The translations under genes were made by a program, and so were the position numbers. Shown one piece after another: positions 1-12,068 of a stretch of 64,000 nucleotides of DNA. How positions within the stretch are numbered: position 1 is the stretch's first letter; each line of letters starts with the position of its first letter. The notes beneath the pieces are model-generated. The model saw only the letters and a list, made by a program, of their open reading frames with translations. It searched no databases and was not told where the DNA came from. Origin of the DNA: Tetracentron sinense (taxonomy: Eukaryota; Streptophyta; Magnoliopsida; Trochodendrales; Trochodendraceae); NCBI GenBank assembly GCA_015143295.1, contig CM026564.1, forward strand, positions 16,976,416-17,040,415. The letters are read 5' to 3'.

Positions 1-467
1 TTACCAAACAATCTATTAAAAATTAAGAGCTTATTTTTAGTTTTTGCCAAACAAATTTAATGTATGAAAAGACCTAAAAAATTAAGATCAAATAACGTTA
101 CTCATATTAGACAGATAAGATTTCCCAATCGCCCCCTAATTCTTGTGCATTATTGCAGTTAATTAAGCTTTTTATTGTTCTTGGAGCGAGATTCTGTAGT
201 TCATTGTATAAGCTATTTATCTGTATATTTAGTTTGCCTAGTAGATTGCCTAACCAAGAAAAACATTAAGGAATGTCCAAGATAGATACTTCTTTATTTT
301 AGTTATGTTTCGCCTTGTTTGAATTTTTGGAACTAGTTGTGCAGAGATACGGTCCCTCCTTTTGTAGCTTCAATTAACTTATAATTTTTCTTAATCTTGT
401 ATTATCTTCCTTATTCCTAACTTATCAATTTGATTTACATTATTTGGTCATCGCTTTCTTTTTACAG

Positions 468-544
468 GATATTGAAGCTACAATTCATTATGCAGAATGG
501 CTATCTATGGTTGGTGGATCTAGCACAGGAGACCAACGCATCAG
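468..544 (+). pseudogene. BEACH pseudogene exon 1 of window
   Basis: A 77-bp exon follows the acceptor tttttacag and ends at cag/gtattt. It reads [18 protein letters not shown] and onward, a segment typical of plant SPIRRIG-like proteins well upstream of the PH domain. The split arginine codon (ag/a) joins in phase to the exon at 7,863, which supports both boundaries. No lesion is seen in this exon. Confidence 0.8.
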
Positions 545-1042
545 GTATTTCCATAAATTATTACTAGGCATTGTAATCTATGAATTATATCCCTTATTTT
601 CTTTTCTATAGATGATTAATGTTTTAGAATTCGAACTCAGGGCAAGTTTCGTAGTTCAGGGAAAACATAATTTCGGCTGAAGTATCTTAGTTTTACACTA
701 AAGTTTGGATTTATCCTGTTGATTATTTGCACAATTCAAAAAATTAGGAAAACATGGAATTTTTTGTTTGAAACTTCATGAAATGCTACAACAAAGATTA
801 AAAAAATACATAATTAGTTAGCAAAAAGTGTTTATAAAAAATACATAAGAGATACATTTGGAATGGAGGAAAGACACACGTTGGCAGAGGTATAGTATTT
901 CATATACCAATGTAACATACATAAAAAGTATTTAATATTTCCCAATTCTCAAAATAATGAAATACGAACTTGAATGAATTTCAACACTCAACAACTATAG
1001 TACATAGACGATATGACTATACCTCTAAAGAAAAGCTATATC
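545..1042 (+). other. intron sequence, start of a 7.3-kb intron
   Basis: AT-rich intron sequence between the exon at 468-544 and the first solo LTR. I see no coding potential and no recognisable repeat. The whole intron (545-7,862) is inflated mainly by two LTR insertions and a SINE-like piece. Confidence 0.6.
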
Positions 1043-1496
1043 ATTACTGTAAACACCCCAATTTTGCACCCCTTTTGCATCTATTTACACCTCTAAAAAC
1101 CCTCTTTTAAAACCCTCTTGCCACGTGCTTCGATTTTAAAAAATAGCACTGAGGTGAAAAATGATCAAAATGCCCCTAGGGTGAAAAATGGCCAAAATAC
1201 CCCTGGAAAAGTTCTAAAAAGCTTTCACTCCCTCTAAAATGATTTCACACATTTTTTGATGAATTTTGGCTATTTTTGGAGTTAAATTGGACTTAAAATG
1301 GTAGAAAATGACCAAAATACCCCTAGAGTGCAAAATGACCAAAATGCCCCTAAAAAGTATTGAAAAATTCATGTTTTATCTAAAATATTTTTCTAGATTT
1401 TATCAGTTCAATTTTGACTATTTTCAGGCTAAAAACGAAAAAACGGCTTATCGGCGAATCGGGGAGTGCCGCATAGCGATTTTTTAACCCTTGAAT

Positions 1497-1724
1497 AGGG
1501 GCACTACTTCAAACAGCGCCCCTATATTTATAAAATTGCCCCTCTCGTCAAATGGTTCAACCCCATCGACATCGTGTTTAAAAATATCCTAAATAGGGGC
1601 GCTTCTTCAAACAGCGCCCCCAATAAAGTACGATTTTGCCCTTGCATTGCCACCCCCTCTATTCATTGCCGCCTACTGTTTTGAGTTTTTATCCATAGGG
1701 GCGCTACTTCAAGTAGCACCCCCC
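1497..1724. repeat. three GC-rich imperfect palindromes in the solo LTR
   Basis: Three copies of an aggggcgct...agcgcccc hairpin-forming motif occur at about 1,497-1,523, 1,595-1,620 and 1,697-1,724, each with arms of about 8-10 bases around a ttcaa-type centre. They lie toward the 3' end of the minus-strand LTR, where the related LTR at 6,004-7,302 carries its own palindromes. Confidence 0.75.
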
Positions 1725-1978
1725 TATTTTTTGACCCCTATAAGTACCCCACCCCATTCCTTTATTTCTCATTCCATTCCAATTCCTCTCCTCTCGCCTC
1801 TTTCAAAAACTCCTCTTTAGCATTTGGCGATCCCGAGAATTCGATTTCAAAGAATCATTCTCGGGAGCACTTATTTCAGAGACCCTTTTGGGTTTCCTGG
1901 AAGGTAATATCGCCAAACTCTGACATTTGCTTAGTCTTTTATTAGTTTTAATTATTTAATTATTTTTAAATACTTAGA

Positions 1979-2350
1979 TTGCTTACCCTATCGAACCCAT
2001 GCCCGGTTTTACTTAAACTTATCCTACCCTGTCGAACCCCTGCCCAATTTTACTTAAATCTATCCTACCATGTCAAACCTCTGCCCGGTTTTTACTTAAA
2101 CATAGCCTACCCTGTCGAACCCCTGCCCGGACTACGGTTCAAACTTAGCCTACCCTGTCGAACCTCTGTCTGAATCTCGGTTCAAATCCTGGTTCAAACC
2201 CCACTTACCTAGTCGAATCTTTGCCCGAACTACGGTTCAAACTTAGCCTACCCAGTCGAACCTCTGTCCAAATCTCGGTTCAAACCCTGGTTTAAACCTT
2301 ACCCACCTAGTCGAACTTCTATCTAAACCTCGCTTTAAACCCTGGTTCAA
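1979..2350. repeat. degenerate minisatellite, unit about 39 bp
   Basis: A diverged tandem array inside the solo LTR. The unit has the form cctaccctgtcgaacc-cctgcccgg-tttacttaaac, about eight to nine times with substitutions and length changes. An open frame of about 64 codons across it is only a by-product of the repeat. Confidence 0.75.
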
Positions 2351-2396
2351 ATTCTATCAAACCCTTACCCAACCCGAATGCTCCTTGACATGAGTT

Positions 2397-2882
2397 AAAA
2401 CTGTCCAAATGCTCCCCGACAAAAGCATAAAAGGTCCAAACGCTTCTGAATAGGAATAGGAGCCCGAACCATTCAAAAACACCCTAACATCCAAAGACAA
2501 ATCTCAGCCTATCAAACACCACAATCCAAACACTCAACAAATCAAACCATCAACTACCCCCTGTAACTACGTGTGGCTTGATTCCACTGACAGTGGATAT
2601 GTAGGTAATCCTGATCGGGTTCAGCTCACCTAGGATAAAATTGTCCAAATGCTCCCCGACAAGAGCATAAAAGCTCTAAATGCTCCTGAATAGGAGCCCG
2701 AACCATTCAAAAACACCCTAACATCGAAAGACAAATGAGGCCTATCAAACAGCCTATCAAACGCCACAATCCAAACACTCAACAAATCAAACCATCAACT
2801 ACCCCCTGTAACTACGTGTGGCTTGATTCCACTGACAGTGGATACGTAGGCAATCCTGATCGGGTTCAGCTCACCTAGGATA
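2397..2882. repeat. tandem duplication, two copies of about 240 bp
   Basis: The block from gtccaaatgctccccgac to cagctcacctaggata occurs at about 2,397-2,636 and again, directly adjoining, at about 2,637-2,882, with a few substitutions and short indels. Each copy ends in the segment containing the cctacgtatcc-type motif (reverse strand). It explains part of the greater length of this LTR compared with its relative at 6,004. Confidence 0.85.
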
Positions 2883-3242
2883 GAGCCCCTATCCCGTCCC
2901 TGCTTATTTTAACTTGTACATTACTATTAATATAACATATGTCAACATATATATGAAATACAAGCTTGTATTATGGTTTCCCCCACTTTAATTCAGACTT
3001 AGGGAGTAGGTAACCATCTCCGGATGAGAGTTTAGGGGTGCCTAACACCTTCGCCTAACTCAAATGAATCCTTACCTTGAATTCTATTTACAGACCAAAG
3101 CCTTATCCAACCTTTTCAGGGACCTATTTTCCCTAACAATTTAAATAGGTGACGACTCTCTCTTTTTAACATTTTTAGCACTATTCCTCCTCGGGTTCAA
3201 TCCTAATCGGGAGTGGGGTTAAAATCCCAGGTCTACAATTAC

Positions 3243-5998
3243 CACGTGGAGTTATGCGGAGGTTTTGTTATCTACTTATCTTTGTCCTGATCTTAATGGC
3301 GAGAGTATGGGCTCTGCAGATTGTCACAACCCCTGGCCCAACTTATGAGATGATGGTGCATGGATGTATACTTTTGAATGTAATGCTTGTACTTGTCCTC
3401 TCTAACATGCATTGATGCACCAGCCCCTCCCATTGATGGTTTAAGTGGGTAATGATTCGTGGTTGCGTGTACCTCCATCTATGGCTATACATATATATCT
3501 ATATGGCAGCCAGTGGTATATCCATATGGAGCATATCCATACCCCTACTCTTGCCCTTGACCATGTGGATATCCAAATTTAGGATTCATAAAATAAAAAA
3601 GTTGTAATGCTAGAATTTTTTTTTTTTTTCTTCCAATCGATAGATCGATCGGAAACATTAACCTATTGATTTTACATGAAATAAACTTAAATTAAGCATA
3701 AAAATTCAGTAAGGTTTTAAAAAGTTAAAATACATTAGACATATAAATTAGACAAATAATAAAATGGAAAACGAAATAAAAATTAATTTTTTTTTTTATA
3801 AATTAAATCATGAAGTACAAACCTTATGTTCTTAGTTATATGGCTATCAATTCAGTCAATTTCGGCCAAATTGAGTCGATTTTTGTGGTGTCTGAAGCGA
3901 AATCCACTTATATTTTAAAAATACTGGATTTCGTGGTTAACTTCGACCGAAATAGAAAAAACGTCTTGGAAAAATATTTCAGTGGAAGTTTACAGAATAA
4001 GTTTGTAAAGTTGAAGGCCTTTTAAGTTTTAACTGGAAATGGTAATGCTAGTTCAATTCGCTTTAAACTTAATTTTTTCATAAGGAAAGACATGTGTCCC
4101 TTGCATTAACCTTACTATAATTATAATTAGCTTTAAAAGAGATTGTTGCTAGCATTAACCTTATTATAATTATAATTTTATTATTAGAGTGTGGTTAGCA
4201 TTAACCTTATTATAAATTATAATATTATTATTAGTATATTATGTCATATTAAAAAATTAAATAATTTTCTAATATTATTTCATAAATTAAAAATTATTTA
4301 ACTACCCATCTCCTCCTCTTCACGTTTTGATTCAATTATGTAAAGACATTTAACTTATCAATTGCAGATTGAAATAGATTTAGAAACTAATTGAATTTCA
4401 ATTATTTATCAACATTAATGTGCATTCATAAGTTTTTTAGGTTTCTAAAACAATTAACATGGATAATCATTCATTAATAAAGTTAACAAAAATGACCTTA
4501 CTTTTTTTTTTCCTTTAATTAACAAAGAGGATACAATATAGTTAAATAAACTTGACAATATAGATAAATATCAATAAGAAATTACAGCTCAGACAAGTAA
4601 ACAACTCATGTCACTTAATATGATTCTCACATTTCAATACTACATGCTTGCATCAGTAATATATTGCATTCTAGATGAAATTTATGCTTAAGTATTGAAT
4701 CACTAAAGTTTCATATTAGATTTTCTTTAATTCTTATGTAACTTCCTTGGACTTCCTTAAAATGTGTCGACTTCCTCAGCGATTGATGACACTGAAACTA
4801 AAGCATAATATCTTGGTCTGGCCCTTTTGGAGTGGTTGATTGGACTCACCCTCATGGCACCTTAGCGGTTACCTTAGGTCTAATTGCTTGTGTGTGTGTG
4901 TTAGGTATTATATTGCCTCTCACCAAAAAAAAAAAAAGAATCCTATATTTTATTAATGTGTGAGGCAACCACCTTAAAAATATTAAATGTTCAAGACTCA
5001 ATTATGTGGTTAGAACCCTATTTTTGATTAATGTATGAGGTACACATGCCTCGGACAGAAAGCAAGCTTCACAGTTTGAGGGGCTAGCCTCATGAGATTT
5101 AAGCCTCGAGGCATTTTCCTTGAGCCTCGGCTCAAGGCGAGTCTTGAGGTGTAAGTTTCTTACGTTAATATTTTGTCCCGATTATATGTACATATTTCTA
5201 AAAGTAACCTCATCTATATAAAAGAGGTTAGTTGAAGGAAATACTGAAGAACCATCATCTTTCTCACAAAGCCGAACCCACCCGACGCCTCCTACTTCTC
5301 ATTGCTGTTCCGGAACTGAGCTCAGGTAACGTCCATCTTCTTTGTTTCCCCTTAATAATGATTTCGTTATTCTTCTTTCCCCTCTTCCAATAATGAGTTC
5401 ATGAAGATTTGGTTTTCGTGGTTCTCCTCGTAGGGTTTGGGCTTGATTGCCATTTGCAGGGTTTGGAGTGGTGCATATAAGCTCCATCCTCGATGCTCTA
5501 TTGCATTTATCAGTAAGAACCAAGCTGAGTTGTTGACGGGCAAGGTGCTGAGTAGGCTTAATTCATATGAGTTGCAAGCTGAGCATGCCAAGTTTGGAAA
5601 CTATTGGTCGAGCAATTTTTTTTTAAAATTATCGTCCCCTTTTTTTTAAAAAAAAATGTTGTTCTCTCCTTTTTTAGTTTTTCCTTTGGGCTCTCCTTAC
5701 GATTCCAGCTACTGATGTCCATTCATCATGTGTTGCAATTGATCTTGGAAGAGACCTTAGCAGGAATAAACGAACAAATAAGGAACAGTCTATTGATCAG
5801 AAGTTTGAGAATGGATTCCCATTTTCTGACAATCCAAACGTATCCCTAGTTCCAAAAATTATCGACTCAAACAATTTCACAATGCAGAAAAAGAAAACCT
5901 AACTTTCTTATCATCAACTCGATGACTCAAATAAGTTTTCAATGCGGTATAAAAGTCATCTCATCAGCTCAAAGTCATCGATTCCGAAATAAACAAAT
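3243..5998. other. intronic, repeat-rich, no gene
   Basis: No supportable coding sequence. It holds AT-rich DNA, a three-fold repeat of tagcattaaccttattataat (about 4,102-4,227), a SINE-like piece (4,818-4,937), a gcctcgaggc/ctcaaggcg-rich stretch at 5,040-5,150 resembling those at 46.4 kb and 11.5/16.8 kb, and CT/GA-rich sequence. Short frames at 3,810 and 5,299-5,849 lack homology, codon bias or splice context. Confidence 0.6.
4818..4937 (+). mobile_element. SINE-like retroposon 3' part with poly(A)
   Basis: About 120 bp from ctggcccttttggagtgg through tattatattgcctctcacc and a 14-base A-run closely match the reverse complement of 48,876-48,995. The A-tail and 5' truncation relative to that copy fit a non-LTR retroposon. 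No target-site duplication was found for this copy. Confidence 0.65.
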
Positions 5999-6003
5999 AC
6001 AAG

Positions 6004-7302
6004 TGTGCGATAGCCGGCCCGGGACAATCCCCTCCCCACATCCGTGTTTTTCAACCGATGTGAAGCCGAGATCTGTTAGAGTCGCCACCAATCAAGATTT
6101 TGGGTGTGATTGGTCACCCGCAATTAAGAACCCTCGATTGAATAAAAAACCGAGAATGGGTCCGGGGATTCTTTTATGAGTTGGGGAAGGTGTTAGGCAC
6201 CCCACCTCATCCGTCGAGCGACGGTTACCTCTTAACTTTCTCCATTAAATTAATTCGAAATTATTTCCTATTTTTTTATTATTATTTCGAGAAAAACCAC
6301 CCCTCCTCGACCGAGTTAAGGCGATTTCATCCCTACTTGTTTTCTTTTATTTCGAGATTGGAAAGCCACCCCTCCTCGACCGAGTTAGGGTGAATTTCTC
6401 TCTACTTGCGCGGCAAAATCCCTTTCCCCTAAATCGGCGAATGGCCACACATCCCTCCTCAACCGAGTTAAGAGGGGCCCCGCCTACATTTGGATGGAAA
6501 ATGGACAAAACTACTAACAATAATAGAGAAAAGCTTAAAAAGAAGTCGAAGATCTAGTCTTCCGGCCCTTTCTTTCACCCGGATTTCCTCGTCCGCACAA
6601 CCGTGAAGAGGGAAATCTCCGAGCTACTCAGAGAAAGTGAGGGAAGAAGAGACTTGGACGGGTAGAAACAGAGGATGAGGATGTGGCATACCTTTTCCCT
6701 TTATAAATGCTCCAAGTGGTTGAAGAGAAGAGAATGCTTTGACGAGATCCGAACTTCCGAGATTTCCCCTAAAGTTGGTGAAGATCACTCCTAGGTTGAT
6801 GGCTGGAATTTCTGGGATTCGAGGGCTAAGCTAGGCTTTTTCAGAGTTCTCCCCGGTTTCAAGTTGAAAGCCTAAAGGATTCTCCTCTGATTCTCAAGAG
6901 TTCTCCTCTGGATTTTCCAAGATAAGATATGGGTTGGAGTAAGGCTCCTTTTATAAGGTGAAACAATAGGATTCTCACGCTTTTTTTCCGATGTGGGACT
7001 AAAAAATAACCCCAAAACGTGTTGGCCCGCAAAACGAAGTTTTAATCAGGGTTTCCGTACGCCGCGCCCTTCTGAAGGGCGCGTCCCTAATCTTGGCAAA
7101 AAAAATAGGGGCGCGCCCTTATAAAGGGCGCGGGTTAATTTCAAGCTTAAAAATAAACCCCCCTTTTGGGCTCGAGTTGGTTTGGGCTTGGGCTTTGTTC
7201 TCGACTTTGATCTTCGACCTTCCGGAGTCCGGATCTCGTCATCATTCTCTGTACTTGGCACCACTGGGTTTTCTCAGGCCTATGCAAAATAGGGTGTCTA
7301 CA
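6004..7302 (+). mobile_element. solo LTR (1.30 kb) with TSD ACAAG
   Basis: It starts TGTGCGATAGCC and ends GGGTGTCTACA and is flanked by the 5-bp direct repeat acaag at 5,999-6,003 and 7,303-7,307. The core boxes gagtcgccacc (6,079-6,089) and aaggtgttaggcacccc (6,187-6,203) lie at the same distances from the LTR start (about 75 and 183 bp) as in the minus-strand element at 1,048-3,237. There is no internal coding region. It is in sense orientation in the same intron, independent of the first insertion because the two TSDs differ. Confidence 0.87.
7063..7132. repeat. two perfect GC-rich palindromes
   Basis: cgcgcccttctgaagggcgcg (7,063-7,083, 9-bp arms, 3-base loop) and a second with the same arms and loop ata (7,112-7,132). 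They sit 170-240 bp before the LTR end, parallel to the hairpins of the 1,048-3,237 element. Identical arms with different loops suggest the hairpin itself is kept or was copied. Confidence 0.85.
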
Positions 7303-7862
7303 ACAAGTTTTCAAATTCATCAATCTATTATGTTTTTTTTAATAATTAATTTCTTCCTAAATTAAAATTATAACAAAATTCTCAAGAAAAACAGTAGCAC
7401 TTATTTTCCACCAAAATTGTGGATTTGTAGGAACCATAGGATTCCTCCCAAAAGGGATATGGACTAGAATTCAGGTCTTTTAGGCTAATATTTGATTTAA
7501 ATTGTAGGATTCAAATCATAAATCGTTAGATTTTAACAACTATTTGCGAAACAATAAAGCTTAAGCCTTTGTTCAAGGAAGAAAGACTAGGATATACAGA
7601 TAATATACTAACATTATCTACTATGACGCCGAAGACTTCCATCCAGTATTACCAAAAAGGACAGGTAAACCATATAGAATGGACTTTGTTGATTGATTAA
7701 AAGAAGTCATTGGAGTCTATCATGTGTCTATGCATTTTTTATTCTCTGATTGTAACTTCGTTTATTTTTGTTGGGTCATAGAAATGGTGATAAACCGGTG
7801 ACATGTATGTATTTTTCTGCCCACATTGAAATCTTATTTGGTTAATCTCTTCATTTTTGAAG

Positions 7863-7944
7863 ACGTGAGGAATCACTGCCTATATTCAAGAGAAGGCTCT
7901 TGGGTGGCTTGCTGGATTTCGCTGCACGAGAACTGCAGGTTCAG
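7863..7944 (+). pseudogene. BEACH pseudogene exon 2 of window
   Basis: Acceptor ...tttttgaag, donor cag/gtaaca. It encodes [19 protein letters not shown] followed by FAARELQVQ, which in the family precedes an alanine-rich [10 protein letters not shown] segment, found here at 11,050. The frame is intact across this exon and in phase with both neighbours. Confidence 0.8.
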
Positions 7945-10900
7945 GTAACATCTGCGTTTTAAAGCTGTTCTTTCTCTTGATAGTCAAACATTTCTCATTA
8001 TTTGTATATTCTGTTACCTTTGGGTATTTGTTTGTATTATGATGTACATTTACTTGTTGAAATTTATGGAGCTCCCTCTTTTAAATTTCGTGGATGCTAA
8101 TAATCAAAGTTCTTTACCTCAACTTTTACTTATGTGAACTTCAGTACATTAAAATGCCTTCTGTACACTTATTTTAACATGCTATAGAAGATGAAGAGCA
8201 TATTAATGGCTCGTTCTCTCTTTGTATTCCACTCATAGGCTTGCTTTTTGAACTAAAGCCCTTGACTATAATAGATAGGGCCCTCGGTCTCGCTCCGCTC
8301 GGACCCCCCTTAATCAACATAGGGCCTACAGCTGGCTTGCTTTTGACTTTTTGAAAAACGCTCTCGCTCTTTGCTAGCTACTACTTGAGTGTCTCCCTTC
8401 TTTATAGTTTGCTTGCTTTCGAGTTTTTATGTTTCGCTCTGCACGTACTCATAGGAGCCAACGTCTCATGCCTTGTGATTGGTGTTTATCCCCGACACCT
8501 GAGGATATATTCTCATATTTTTTTGTACAAAATTCTTGATACAATCCTGTATTTTTTAATCTTCCTGGAGACAAAGATGATTGACTTACTATTCAAAAAA
8601 TAAAAAATAAAGCTGATGGCATTCTCATGACCTCTGCTTAACCATTAGGAGGGAATTCCACATTATAATTCATTAAATCTACTTTTAAGAAATTATGCCT
8701 TGAGATCTGGTCACAGTGTCTACATTTTTAATCTTTTCTTTTTAATCCATTGAACTAGAACTATTAAAAAAAAATGTCCAAATGAAGTCCCCAATGAGGT
8801 AAAATGGAGCCAAATCAAAAGTCAAGTTTATCTGTTTTGAGACATTCTGGCCGATGTTTTTTTTTCCACCAACAGTGATAAAGAGGAATGCTAGCATGCA
8901 TCCTATGACAGAAACATGTCCAATCAGGGCACTGTGGTAGTTTTTTTGAGTCCAAATGAGGGTGCTCTAGTAATTGTGTGGCCCTGTTTAAACTGCCAAA
9001 CACTCACGTACACGTGTCTTTCATAGGGTGTGGATAGGTTAGCGTTTTTCTATTCCTGCGAGTAGGCCTGGCATGCCTCATGGTGAGATATTATTTTTGG
9101 AATTTTGAGCACATGCAGAAAGTAGGCAGACCACCATCCTTACATTATTCTATGGTTCTTTGATCTATATCTCAGATTCAAGTACATTATTGACAATGGT
9201 CCAATTGCTTGGATTTCTTTCATGCTGGTTTATTTCCCCTTGGTTCAACTATTCAGCATATAATATTGGTGAAGGTGCATGAATAGTTTCCTTTATCATC
9301 AGCATTTGCTTAGCTGGCACTAGATGTAAAATCCTCAAATTGGTTATTAGGGATGTAGAGGCACCCTCCTGCACAGCTTACTGCTTACGTGCTTAACAAA
9401 AAACATACGCAGTAAACAAAAAGCGGTACATAAAAAAAATTAAATGTGCATGCAAATTCCTTTCTCTTTGTTTTCAATACAACAAACCCAATCAATTAGA
9501 AACTCCCAATGAGACTACTCACCTTCAGGTAATGATGGACTATTTTCCTCAAAGATTCTTCTATTTTATAATTATTTTCTTCCCCAATGCCTCAGAATTT
9601 TCGAAATGATTTTTTCTCTAACTCTAATAGATACATCCTCGTGATTGAGGAGCAATTAGAAGCAATATGCATATTTATTGTGGTCTCTGACAGGGGGTTT
9701 GGTATTTATTTTTTCTTGTGCTCCTAAAATGTCATATTTGTTTTTCCCTTAGTTCTGGTAGGGGGGCCCTATACCTCTCGGCCCTGAAATTTATTTCTTT
9801 CCTTATGTTGTGCCCTGAAGGCAGTTGAAATTGTTACATTATATGTTAGTTGTTTTTGTTATAGTTTTTTTAATGTTTCTTTCAGCCATTTAGAATACAT
9901 GCATGCATTTTATGTCTTGGGTCATTTAGAGGAATTAATTAAAAATATGTTTCATGTTTTTACGACCTATTATCTTGCCTATGGATTTCATTATGGTATT
10001 TCAGGTGAATGTTGTTGAGAGTGCATACAAGTATTGTTTCTTTGGATGTATCGAGTTCGTGCACACATCCCTGAACTTGGTGTTGACTCATTTGTTTGTG
10101 AGCTTTGCTTGAGACTCTGGCTTGGTTCACTAAGTTCTTGGTTAAGCTAGGGGTTGGCTGATGGCAAGCCAAGAATTAAAGCTTGTTAACTTAGCTCATT
10201 TACACCCCTTTTCAAATTGGCATGCCAAAGAGTGGGTCATCTTTTGGCATAGGAGATTGATATGGTATGGGGGAAATGTTCACAGGTCATGCATTGATAG
10301 TTTTTGAAACTACGCTGGAAAATTCTTTGGAAACTTTAGAGATTAAACTGTTGGGTTTGGTGATGAAGGAATGTGTCATCATTTTCAATGTCTTATTCCA
10401 AATATTTGGGATTGGCAACATGAATCCTGATGAAGGAATGTGTGTCAATATTAATTATGATGAAATCCTATGGGAGTTGCTGTAGTTGTATGGCTGGGTT
10501 CCACGGTCAGTAATTATGGGTAATCACATAGCTCTTGCTGTCCGAACTATTTGGGTTGGCAACACAAATCCTGTGCCACCATTCTAGTTTAGAAGGTGAT
10601 ATCTTTAGATAGAGTGTGTCATTCCCAACATTATGGACTTACTTTTTAGGGCTATCACATTATTTTGGAAGTGTGCAATTTGAGTGTGGGTGATTCCAAA
10701 CTTTCTCTTCATGTGATCACATCTCTTCATATGCCAACATATTTGCCTTCTCTTTTCAACTTTAAGTTGGATAGTCAAACTTCTGCATTGGGTTATAGAA
10801 AAGCTCCAACTAAAATGGATAGAATTATGATATTTGTGATCAAGTTTTTCATCGTTGCAATTGTATTCTGCAGGTTTTTTTTGGATTGTTTTAATACCTT

Positions 10901-11049
10901 TTAGTTTTTAATTAGTTATAAGAGTACTCCATGCCACCAAAATTTCCCTTGCTTTTACTGTCTTTAGAAAGGAATGTTTCGTACTTTCTGCTATCTATAA
11001 AATAAAAAAATCACAATAATGTCTACATCCAGCTTTTCTTTAGCAGCAG
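7945..11049. other. intron, no gene recognised
   Basis: A 3.1-kb intron. It is AT-rich with scattered T-runs and a small GC-rich patch near 8,275-8,310. Frames such as 8,385-8,603 and 10,267-10,485 show no family motif and fit random intron reading. No clear mobile-element ends were found. Confidence 0.55.
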
Positions 11050-11320
11050 ACTCAAGTTATTGCAGCAGCAGCTGCTGGTGTTGCAGCTGAGGGTTTGTCG
11101 CCAAAAGAAGCCAAGGCAGAAGCAGAGAACGCGGCTCATCTTTCTGTGGCTTTGGTAGAAAATGCAATTGTGATTCTAATGTTTGTTGAAGATCATTTAT
11201 GGTTGCAAAGCCAACTATGTAGGGCTTCAAGGTCTGTGGACGGTTCTGCATCTCCGATATCATTTCCGTCTCCCATTGGTAGCAGCTCACAGATCATCAT
11301 CTAATGATTCTGGAGAAGTG
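11050..11320 (+). pseudogene. BEACH pseudogene exon 3, frameshifted
   Basis: After the acceptor tttagcagcag the frame reads [20 protein letters not shown], then [17 protein letters not shown] and [11 protein letters not shown], the expected SPIRRIG-type segment. Around 11,285-11,300 the frame runs into taa, while the +1 frame continues SSSNDSGEV, the expected sequence. So a small indel shifted the frame. The 3' boundary near 11,320 (gaagtg/gtgaat) is approximate. Confidence 0.8.
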
Positions 11321-11944
11321 GTGAATCTGTTAAAAATACTTTCTTATGGGTATTTAATACTATCTATGTCTATAATTATCTATTTTTAATTGTTAACCTG
11401 TCGTTGATTACTCTGAGCAGGAGTCATCCATAGCTACTTCTGTTTGCATGTGAACAATCTCCTAGGATACACTATAGATTGTCAAAATTGTTTAACAAAC
11501 ACAATACCGTGGACCATGGTTGTCAAGGAGACTAGACGACTTGAGGCGACAAACCCCGTGGACGCATGAGGTGGTAGCCCAAGGCACCCGAGGCATCGCC
11601 TTACTGAACTCTTTGCAACAGAAATCCCCCCCTCCCCAATATGAGATCTATGTATGTTGCATTTCCTTGAATAAGGAGCTCTGCAATTTATATAAATTGC
11701 AAAATCTCCATTGTCAAGATGCACTTTGATAAAACCATTCTTGGAGACAGTTCTGTGAATGAAAAAGGAGGATTTCAAGCATTAGGACAAAAAAAAAATA
11801 GAACAAAAAAATAGTTTACTATTGAAAGGAGGGAGAGAGGGAATGTGGGGGATAAAAAATAGAAAAAAAAGAGTCTATAGTGAGTTAGTAACAGCTGAAC
11901 AAGAGAGAGAGAGAGGGAGAGTGTAGGACTGAATAAAAATAAAA

Positions 11945-12068
11945 GATAGCCCAACATCAATTTGATCGAACAATGGATAACGAGAGAAGAGGGAGAGAAA
12001 GGGAGGGATAGCCCAACATCAATTTGATCGAACAATGGATAACGAGAGAAGAGGGAGAGAAAGGGAGG
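11945..12068. repeat. perfect 62-bp tandem duplication
   Basis: The unit beginning gatagcccaacatcaatttg occurs at 11,945-12,006 and 12,007-12,068 with no differences I can see. The GA-rich tail of the unit gives a spurious minus-strand frame rich in Leu, Ser and Phe at 11,775-12,089. Confidence 0.88.

Larger units (their letters stand above)
1048..3237 (-). mobile_element. solo LTR (2.19 kb) with TSD ATTAC
   Basis: On the minus strand it starts TGTAGACCTGGG and ends GGTGTTTACA, that is TG...CA ends with a short terminal inverted repeat. It is flanked by the 5-bp direct repeat attac at 1,043-1,047 and 3,238-3,242, the target-site duplication expected of LTR-retrotransposon integration. No gag or pol reading frame is inside, so it is best read as a solo LTR (or a non-autonomous element). 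It shares with 6,004-7,302 and the 51.4-kb copy a core of a gtcgccacc-type box (3,149-3,159) and a ggtgttaggcacccc-type box (3,035-3,051), both on the minus strand here. It sits in an intron of the BEACH pseudogene in antisense orientation. Confidence 0.87.

Noticed and set aside
1979..2173. 64-codon frame with repeated PCRTPAQFYLNL-like words
   Set aside because: A translation of the minisatellite in the solo LTR, not a repeat protein.
6004..7302. TRIM or full non-autonomous element with two LTRs
   Set aside because: No internal direct repeat of the ends, no PBS and no polypurine tract; a solo LTR explains it.
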